Below, one piece after another: positions 56,968 through 64,000 of a stretch of 64,000 nt of DNA. Both the position numbers and the translations under genes were made by a program. Position 1 is the stretch's first letter. Every line of letters starts with the position of its first letter. Under the pieces are notes generated by a model. The model saw only the letters and a list, made by a program, of their open reading frames with translations. It made no database searches and had not been told where the DNA came from. This DNA is from Liquidambar formosana (lineage: Eukaryota; Streptophyta; Magnoliopsida; Saxifragales; Altingiaceae). The stretch covers positions 140,001 to 204,000 of the forward strand of contig JBBPBK010000087.1 of the NCBI GenBank assembly GCA_039720395.1, written 5' to 3'.

Positions 56968-57354
56968 TTAATGTGGGTACCTGGCTGCAGACATGTAGGA
57001 GCTACCCATATTAAAGACATTACTTGAAACTATCACATATATAGATATCATGGGGTGCCTAAGCTGGTATATACCAAGAAACTAACATGTGAGGTATATA
57101 TTTGGTGAAACATACCTGTGTGAATGATGGGTTTAACTTAACTAGGGAAGTATTCCAAGAAACTAACATGTGAGGAGTATGTACCCTAGAGGCAAAATGA
57201 TTGGAACTTGCTTATGAAGCAATAGACAAAGAGTTGTCTTCTTACTGTGGGTTAGAAGTCAAGAAACTAACATATGAGGCTTCTAGGTCACAGTGGGACC
57301 CCAATCCCCATTAGGAATGAGATTCCCGAATTCCATTAGAGGGTGTATGGAATT
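56968..57354 (+). ncRNA. Candidate structured RNA region upstream of gag (set 3)
   Basis: A series of hairpins is predicted by eye. First, TTAATGTGGGTA pairs with TACCCATATTAA (56968-57014). Next, three stems close the same 17-nt loop AAGAAACTAACATRTGA: 57068-57100, 57150-57180 and 57253-57285. Last, AATTCCAT pairs with ATGGAATT (57329-57354). The second and third loop copies also have outer six-pair stems (CTAGGG/CCCTAG and ACTGTG/CACAGT). Stem sequences differ between copies but keep pairing. The region lies in the gag leader, where RNA packaging or dimerisation signals of retroelements are expected. Function is inferred. Confidence 0.6.
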
Positions 57355-57454
57355 TGATAAAATAGTGGGAGGTACCATATGATTAAAGACCCGATCATTA
57401 TGGATTAAAAATGAAATCTAATTCTCTATTTAATTTTATATGTAGTTCATAGAA

Positions 57455-58327
57455 ATGGCTCACCTCAACCCGTTATCCAAAATATTGGACATCAACCGTT
57501 TGACTGGACCAAACTATCTTGATTGGCTGAGGAACTTGAAAATAGTTTTAACTTCCGAAAAGATTACCTACACACTTGATGGCACACTTCCTGAGGCACT
57601 GGCTGAGACTGCAACTCAGCAAGAGAGAGACGCTTATCAGAAGCGCATGGACGACGATTTGAAGGCAAGATGCTATATGATGGCATCCATGAGCCCTGAG
57701 CTTCAGAAGCAACATGAGTCCATGAAAAATGCTCGCGACATCTTTCTCCACTTACAAGAGTTGTATGGGGAGCAAAGTAGGACCGCAAAGTACAATATTG
57801 TCAAGGATCTATTCAAGGCAAGGATGAATGAGGGTTCATCTGTGACTGATCACACCTTGAAAATGATCAACCATATCGAGCAGCTTGAAAAGCTTGATGT
57901 GATCATTGAAGCTGATATGTGTTCAGACATTATATTGCAATCCCTTCCTGATTCATTTGGGCCGTTCATAATGAATTTTCATATGAACAAGCTTGAGCCC
58001 ACTCTCCCCGAGCTGCACAATTTGCTCAAGATGACTGAGGAGACAATGAAGAAGGGAAAAGGTTCTTTGCTCGCATTTGATGGAGCTTCTACTTCCAAGG
58101 CCAAGCCCAAGCCTAAGGGCAAGGGCAAAGGAAAGGGTAAGAGTACCCAAGGGAAGAAGAAGAAGAACTTGAAGCCAAAGGGAGGTGTCAAGAAAGGTAA
58201 TACTGACAAGGCCAAAGGAACCTGTTTTCACTGCGGCAAGGATGGGCACTGGAAACGTAACTGCCGGGAGTATCTGGATACTCTAAAGAGCCGACCTTCG
58301 GAAGGTATGGATCATGCTCTAAACTAA
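57455..58327 (+). CDS. Copia gag polyprotein, intact
   Basis: This 290-residue uninterrupted ORF forms the capsid of the young element. The capsid part is of the UBN2/copia type: LTGPNYLDWLRNLKIVLTSE near residues 16-35, MSPELQKQHESMKNARDIF, SVTDHTLKMINHIEQLEKL and LPDSFGPFIMNFHMNK. A strongly basic, Lys/Gly-rich tract covers about residues 210-250. A CCHC zinc knuckle, CFHCGKDGHWKRNC, lies at about residues 257-270. The start at 57455 precedes the first conserved residues (MAHLNPLSKILD). No pol fusion follows; TAA closes the frame at 58325-58327. The intact state contrasts with the ruined pol and suggests selection on gag in this lineage. Confidence 0.93.
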   Translation: MAHLNPLSKILDINRLTGPNYLDWLRNLKIVLTSEKITYTLDGTLPEALAETATQQERDAYQKRMDDDLKARCYMMASMSPELQKQHESMKNARDIFLHLQELYGEQSRTAKYNIVKDLFKARMNEGSSVTDHTLKMINHIEQLEKLDVIIEADMCSDIILQSLPDSFGPFIMNFHMNKLEPTLPELHNLLKMTEETMKKGKGSLLAFDGASTSKAKPKPKGKGKGKGKSTQGKKKKNLKPKGGVKKGNTDKAKGTCFHCGKDGHWKRNCREYLDTLKSRPSEGMDHALN

Positions 58328-60350
58328 ATGTTAGTTTTGCTTCCACTTGGGTACTTAATTCTGATGTGAATTTTGAATTCCATGCAGGATCTAGTGGGAA
58401 GCAGAAGGCTGAGTAGAAGCGGAATATCCCTACGAGTAGAGAATGGAGCAAAGTGTTGCTGTATTAGCTATGGGACTTGCTGCTTGACTCTACCTGAAGG
58501 AGTAGTTTAGAATTAATTAGCTATCTTGACATTCCAGAAGTTTTTAGAAACATTATCTTTATTTCAGTTTTGCCTAAACAGTGTTTTTAGTTTGATTTAA
58601 TAAATGTTTTTTATGAAGAGTTCATTACTTCTGGAATTTATAGCATTTATCTTCTAAACTACCTTGCAAATATGAATTGCATGAAACATGATAGCTCTAA
58701 AATTGAATGCTAATAAACCCAAGAGAACAAGAGAAATAGTTTCTCATACTTTATGAACCTTTACTTAAAAATGTTAAGGTATAGGTGCATATACTTAAAG
58801 AAGTACAAATCTGAAACATTTGAAAAGGTTCAAAGAATTCAGATATGAAGTAAAGAAAACAAACCAGTAAAAGTATTAAGCTCTTCGATTGGATCGAGGA
58901 AGCGAATATTTAACTGGTGATCTTTCAGATCAACTTGTTCAAATAGGCATTCTATTCTAATGGACACCTCTTAGAACATCATAACTAAATGGTGTGTCAA
59001 AAGGAGGAAGAGGACCTTATTTGATATGGTCCGGTCCATGATAAGTTACAACGACCTAATATTATCCTTGTTAGGATATGCCCTAGAAATTGCCACGTAC
59101 CTGTGAAACAGAGTTCAAACCAAGGCTGTCCCTTAGGACCTATATGAGATATGGAAAGGGAAGCACCAAACCTTAAGCATGTTAAGGTATGGGGATGCAC
59201 TACATATGTAGAGACATATAATGCAACCAAATTGGAAATCAAGATAACTTAAAGGTAGGTTTGTGGATTACCCTAAAGAAAGTTTAGGATATCATATCTA
59301 TTATCCTGATGAACAAAAGGTGTTTTGTTTGTAAGTTTGCAATCTTTCTTGAAAAAGAGTTTATTCAAGAAGGAGATAACAACAGGAAAATAGAACTCAA
59401 AGAGTTGTCTAATGAGACACAAACCAACATTGATGCAACCCCTATCCCTGTTGAGATAGAACCCGTTATTGTACCATGATTGTACAAAGGGTTAGTGGGA
59501 GTGCGATCACATTTATGGTCCTATAAGTGAATGACGTTCTACTTATTAGGGAATAATGTAGAGACGTTGTCAAAAGTGAAAGATTGGTTTTTCACAAAGT
59601 TTCTTCATAAAAGATTTGGAAGAAGCATCCTATATTCTAGGAATAGAGGTCTATAGAGATAGATCTAAAGGATGCTAAGTCTCTCCCAATCAAAGTACAT
59701 AGACAAGATTTTGAAAGAGTTCAAAATGCATGATTCCAAAAGGAGGTCTAATTCCTGTCAGACATGGAATCAAGTTGTCTATAACTAAAAGACCAGATAT
59801 CAGTTTTGCTGTAAATGTTACGAGCAGATATCAGGCAGACCCAGATGAGGAACACTGGGAAGCAGTCAAGGCTATCCTTAAGTTCTTGAGAAGAACTAAA
59901 GGACCTATCCCTTGCCCATGAAGAAAGAAACTTGAAATGGTTGGTAGAACGGATTCAGATTTTCAATCTGACGATGATGATAGGAGATCAACATCGAGGT
60001 ATGTTCTCACCTTAAATGGTGGAGCTGTAAATTTGAGCTCATTGCTGCATGTTTGGATGAGTAAGTTCATTGCAGAACTAGGAGTGGTTCCTAACATTGA
60101 GAAGCCTTTACTATTGTTTTTGTGACAACAATAAGGCTAGTGCTCAAGACAAGGATCCACGGTCTCATCAAAAGTCCAAACTTTAAGCGGCGATTCCAAG
60201 TGATTAGAGAGATCATTGGAAGAGATGACATATAGAAGTTTAATACAACAGAGAATAAAGAAGACCCCTTCACTAAAGCTATGACCCAAGTGTGTTGGAT
60301 CACCACCCACAGGATATGAATATGAGATACATGGTGGATTGGCTATAGTG
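58328..60350 (+). pseudogene. Condensed remnant of copia integrase, reverse transcriptase and RNase H
   Basis: Short pieces survive: an integrase-like GSEYLTGDLSDQ near 58900, FATFLEKEF-like IFLEKEFIQEG near 59345-59380, and a reverse transcriptase piece around VKDWFFTKF and YILGIEVYRD in broken frames (59560-59660). RNase H pieces read KRPDISFAVNVTSRYQADP (about 59790-59850) and FQSDDDDRRSTSRY (about 59955-60005). About 4 kb of pol is reduced to 2 kb by deletions, with many stops. Confidence 0.8.
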
Positions 60351-60362
60351 CAAGTGGGAGAT
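60351..60362 (+). promoter_or_regulatory. Polypurine tract of the young copia element
   Basis: CAAGTGGGAGAT directly precedes the TG of the 3' LTR, the usual form in copia elements. Confidence 0.85.
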
Positions 60363-62029
60363 TGTTAGGATTATGCCCTAGAGCCAATCATAGAGATGAT
60401 TGTTTAGGGATTAGGAACAATCAATTGATTTCATTTATACATGTCACATTTATTATTGATTTAATAAAAGGGCTTGTTCTATTATGTTTATATGCATCAT
60501 TTATATTTACATAATATGTCCATGGAGTTAGAGTTGAGAATATGAAATTACAAAGGGTTGTAATTTTGAGACTCTAAATATATCTCTGTACTAAACTCCT
60601 AAATCATTCCTAGTTGAAGGTTCACTATGATGGACAGTAATGAACCATAGGACTAGCACTTGTTAGGTTGACTCTATAGGAGGATAGCTAGTCTCAAGCT
60701 ATTTGTGTGGAGACACTACAACCAACAAGTGGGTGCCTATTATCAGAATAGGTACACTGAATGTGACCAAAGATATGAGATAAACTGAATGGAGTTTTAA
60801 CCTGCCTGTCAATCAGTTTCTCATTGTTATAGTGGTACAAGTAATCCTTAGACCTGAGACACCATGGTTGTCTTATGCATGTAGCTTTAGAAGTTTGATA
60901 ACACTAAGTGCAGATCCTATTCAGGGGTCTGTAAGGGTGTTCATTGGCCCTTCTGCTATATGTGTGAAGGCATGTGAGTGATCAACAAGGAATCCATCAC
61001 TCTCAGGAAAAAGGGAGTGAATGTCTCATACAGCATTCATTGAATATAACTCATTAAATCCATGGGCCCATGGTAGAATGAATATGGAAAGGAGTTTCCA
61101 TAAGTTCATCATTGAGTTGATATTAATGAATGAGTATAAAGTAATTGAACTAGGGACTTGACAGACTTCCATGTCCTATTAGTTCAATTGGAGACATTGT
61201 GTTGATGGAAGGATGGAATTGTAACCTGTAAACTATAACAGAAGGGTTCTTTGTAAATGACTATTCACCTCATTAAGGACCACACCATGAGCCATATGCT
61301 AGGTGTTACTCATGGTTAGTAGAAGCCCTAATTGATATAAATGAGTTATAATCAATTAGGGAATTGAAAGGAGTTTCAATTAGACCCTTAATGGAAAGTG
61401 TTCCATTGTGCACAACTTGTGCTGTTCCTACTACTTGATGATGTGAACCCAATGGGTCACACACTGATCATGCTAAGAGAGCTTGATTGTCCATGAGAGA
61501 AAGGGTATAAGTGATTAAAGAAAAGTTCTTTAAGGGGCTAATTTGTATTTGATGCAAACTAGTGGGCTAATTGTGTAATTAAGAGTAATTACACAAATTA
61601 GATTAGGGTTTGGAATCCCCCCTTGGCCGGCCCTAGTTGGAGGCTATTTAAAGCCTCTTATGATGTGATGACATCATCACTTAATGCACTCTTGGAGGCT
61701 CCCAAGTGCTGGCCGAAAATTTCACAGCCCTCCCTCTCTCTCTCTCCCTCTTCTCCACTTCTAGCAACCCTAAGGAAGAAGAAGGAAAGGACAACTTGCT
61801 CAAGCTAGGTGTGGATACTGTTGGAGGCAGTGCACTTGGACTGCTCAATCAGAAGACAAAGCTTGGAGCATAAAGGAGAAGACTTTATCAACTGTAAGTA
61901 ATTCTACCCTCTTCTAGTTAGGGTTTTTGTTTTGTATTAAGCATAATTAAGATTCATGGGTTTGGGAATCGTAGGAAAAATTTTAATTCCGCCTTTGTAT
62001 TTTTCCTCTTGGTAGTTAGATTCCCAACA
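60363..62029 (+). repeat. 3' LTR of the young copia element
   Basis: It is 1667 bp, starts TGTTAGGATTATGCCC and ends GATTCCCAACA, followed by GACCC. It is in register with the 5' LTR (offset 8099) without indels until the last 45 bases. Confidence 0.95.
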
Positions 62030-62034
62030 GACCC

Positions 62035-62946
62035 ACTACAAGGGAGAATAATGGGAGGGGAAGTATTAGACCAAGAGGTGGTGGGTAAAGTGATCAACCC
62101 AGTGGGCATAGCAATACTTGTATAAGGGAATATCTTCTCATCAAAATAAACATGTTTGGACACAAAAATCTTGCTAGTGGATGGATCAAAGCACTTAAAG
62201 CCTTTGTAAACTAGGGAATAACTAATAAAAATGCACGGCTTAGACAGCTAATCCAACTTGTGCTTTGCATATGGTTGGAGCCACGGATAGCATAAACACC
62301 CAAAAACTCGAAGGGAAGAGAAGTCAGGTGGAGTCCCAAATAGTTTCATAAGGGGACTCATGTGGCCAATGACAACACTAGGCAGCTGATTAATTAAATA
62401 AATAGCCGTTTGAAAGGCAAAGGACCAAAAATTTGTAGGAAGATGTGCATTAGTGAGGAGAGCAAGTCCAGTTTCAACAATATGCCGATGTTTATGTTCG
62501 GTCCGACCATTTTATTGTTGAGTATAAGGGCATGAGATCCGTTGAGAAATTCCATTTGCAGCTAAGAAATTTGTGAGTTTATTAAATTCTCCACCACCAT
62601 CGGATTGAAAAGCCTTAATCGTACAGCCAAAGTAGTTTTCGACCAAGGATTTGAAATGCATGAACGCGGTAAAAACATCTGATTTGTGAACAATGGGATA
62701 AAGCCAACAATATCGACTAAAATCATCAACAAAAATAACATAATAATGAAAACCATCGATTGAAGGAATCGGGGCAGCACTCCATACATCGGAGTGGATG
62801 AGATCTAAAGGAGCAGTACTCTTAGACTGTGAAGATGTGAAAAGAAGACGATGGCTTTTGGAGCATTGGCATGCATCATATGTAGAGCTTTCTTTATTAG
62901 CAAATGGTAAATCAAAATGTGAGAGGACTTGTCGGACTAGCCACAA
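62035..62946 (-). pseudogene. Outer copia integrase
   Basis: Minus-strand motifs, from the right: CQCSKSHRLLF (zinc region end), LDLIHSDVWSAAPIPSIDG with the first catalytic Asp, YYVIFVDDFSRYCWLYP, FQSDGGGEFNKL with the second Asp, and GISQRISCPYTQQ where a stop at 62512-62514 falls just before the catalytic Glu region. After that the frame is broken; RVFGCLCYPWLQPYAKHKLD and SKHVYFDEKIFPY are still readable. Inactive. Confidence 0.9.
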
Positions 62947-63050
62947 TGAAGGGTGACCAAGATGTTGATGCCAATCACAATGGTAACACAGTCACTAACT
63001 ATGGCAGAGAAGGTTGGCTCTTTATTTGGTACGAAACAATCAAGATGTAA

Positions 63051-63536
63051 TTAATAAAGGCCATGCTCACTCGGGCCTCTGAGTAGAGTTTGTCCCGTCC
63101 GTTGATCCTTGACAAGAAAATGAGATGGGTGAAATTCAAAAATCACATTATTATCTTTGGAAAACTCATTAACAGATAGCAAATTATGATGAATAGAAGG
63201 GACCCGAAGAACATCTTTCATAAAAAATTTATTATTTTTAGATGAAAAATGAGAAGAGCCAACATGGGAAATTACCAAACCTTGACCATCACCAACAATG
63301 ATTTGATCAGGACTAGAGTAATCAGAGTGAATAGCAAGATTGGACATGTTTGCAGTGAGGTGATTGTTAGATCCAGAGTCAAGCAACCAAGAATGACTGA
63401 GATCAGTAGAATATGAGACGCGATCACCTAAAAAGGCATGATTGAAGTGTTGTGGGCAGTGAGAAGAAGTGTGTCCTTTTTGAGAGCAAAGTTGAGAAGT
63501 AGGATGAGAATGATTTGTAAATGGAGGTGTGCTCAC
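63051..63536 (-). pseudogene. Outer copia zinc knuckle and protease
   Basis: Near the start, SQLCSQKGHTSSHC is a zinc knuckle that has lost its first Cys (Ser in its place). The protease motif reads WLLDSGSNNHLTANMSNL with the catalytic Asp kept. LRVPSIHHNLLSVNEFSKD leads to the pre-integrase region. The frame is closed at 63051. Confidence 0.88.
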
Positions 63537-64000
63537 TGGACGGCCTGAGTTATAAAAATTGGAATGAGGGCCACGATTGTTACCACAGCGATTGCCACGA
63601 TTACCATGATTAGACTAGTAGTTTCGGTTGGCATTGTTGTGTGGCCGAGAGGAATTTGCTTGGTCGGTGGGAGTATGAGAAGCCGCATTTGTAGTTTGTA
63701 TTTGAAGAGGAATTTGATCAGTGATATCCGCCAAATAAGCCTCATGACTCAGAAGCATGCCACAGAGATTATCAAAGGAAACAGGTTTGGCGCGAGTGTG
63801 GACAAAGGTGGCAAAATCACGGTAATCAGTACCAACGCCACGAAGAGTTGCAAGGACAAGGTCCTTATCGCTGACTGGGCGATCGATCGCTGCAAGAGAG
63901 TCTGTAAGAGAGCGGATTAATTGGAGATAATCTGCTATAGAGGAGGTATCCCTCTTGACTTGAGAAAGGGTATCCTTCAAGTGCATGACTCGGGTGCGAG
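63537..64000 (-). pseudogene. Outer copia gag, C-terminal part, cut by the window edge
   Basis: The minus frame holds MHLKDTLSQVKRDTSSIADY, LQLIRSLTDSLAAIDRPVSD and SHEAYLADITDQIP, typical of UBN2-type copia gag. An in-frame stop near 63615 and a frame change separate it from the protease. The N-terminal part and the 5' LTR are beyond 64000. Confidence 0.88.

Larger units (their letters stand above)
52264..62029 (+). mobile_element. Young Ty1/copia-type element with intact gag and decayed pol
   Basis: LTRs of 1666 and 1667 bp are nearly identical, with an exact GACCC target duplication. In order: 5' LTR, tRNA-Met primer site, 3.5-kb structured leader, intact 290-codon gag, about 2 kb of broken and condensed integrase, reverse transcriptase and RNase H remnants, polypurine tract, 3' LTR. 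Near-identity of the LTRs says the insertion is recent, yet pol is old wreckage. It must have moved with enzymes supplied by another element. This resembles the known gag-only (TR-GAG) class of non-autonomous retrotransposons. Confidence 0.93.
50169..64000 (-). mobile_element. Outer Ty1/copia element, decayed, split by a younger copia; runs off the right edge
   Basis: On the minus strand the copia order gag, protease, integrase, reverse transcriptase, RNase H is read from right to left. All parts have stops or frameshifts. The young copia element (52264-62029) sits between integrase and reverse transcriptase. The 5' LTR is outside the window. The style of motifs and the short putative LTR suggest an Ale/Retrofit-like lineage; this is tentative. 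Confidence 0.9.

Overview
The window is nuclear DNA of a flowering plant, most likely a eudicot. It is AT-rich and mostly made of plant retrotransposons (Ty3/gypsy chromovirus, Athila/Tat-like, Ty1/copia), solo LTRs and small TIR elements. The few host genes are of plant-specific types: a PIP-type secreted peptide with an SGPS motif and a class IV (GH19) chitinase with a GT-AG intron. The species cannot be named from the sequence.

Layout. 1-23034 is one Tekay/Del-like chromovirus whose left end lies outside the window. A solo LTR (863-3206) and an almost complete Athila/Tat-like element (5350-21009, exact 5-bp target duplication GATAT) sit inside it. The Athila-like element holds a second solo LTR (7500-11251), which holds an hAT-type MITE (9362-10043). 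The chromovirus itself lies in a chitinase pseudogene (23035-23511), giving five nested levels. The other side of the pseudogene is cut by a solo LTR (23512-27911), which carries a further solo LTR (24723-27752) of the same family as 7500-11251. From 27.9 to 35.5 kb are TIR elements and a 5.7-kb solo LTR with internal satellites. 36055-37300 is a decayed hAT element with an 8-bp TSD.

The gene-bearing part is 37.8-46 kb. It holds the PIP-like peptide gene (38280-38489), with a 172-bp MITE in its promoter, and the class IV chitinase (44531-45635, minus). Between them lies a Mutator-like element (9-bp TSD) nested in a Stowaway-like MITE. Both host genes belong to immunity-related families and both have WRKY-type W-box cores upstream, some of them in the MITE. 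From 46.8 kb onward the sequence is again mobile DNA: a palindromic MITE, a LINE fragment split by a poly(A)-ended insert, and a decayed minus-strand copia element (50169-64000, running off the right edge). That copia element is split by a young copia element (52264-62029) with nearly identical LTRs, an intact gag ORF, a decayed pol and a 3.5-kb leader.

Most notable: the leader of the young copia element carries several sets of repeated hairpins. Just upstream of gag there are three copies of an invariant 17-nt loop on stems that differ in sequence but still pair. Also notable are an antisense coiled-coil ORF in the Athila-like element, MITE-borne W-boxes at the peptide gene, a dimeric satellite inside a solo LTR, and a palindrome in two solo LTRs that keeps its symmetry while its sequence changes. 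All identities and boundaries were read by eye; no searches or alignments were run.
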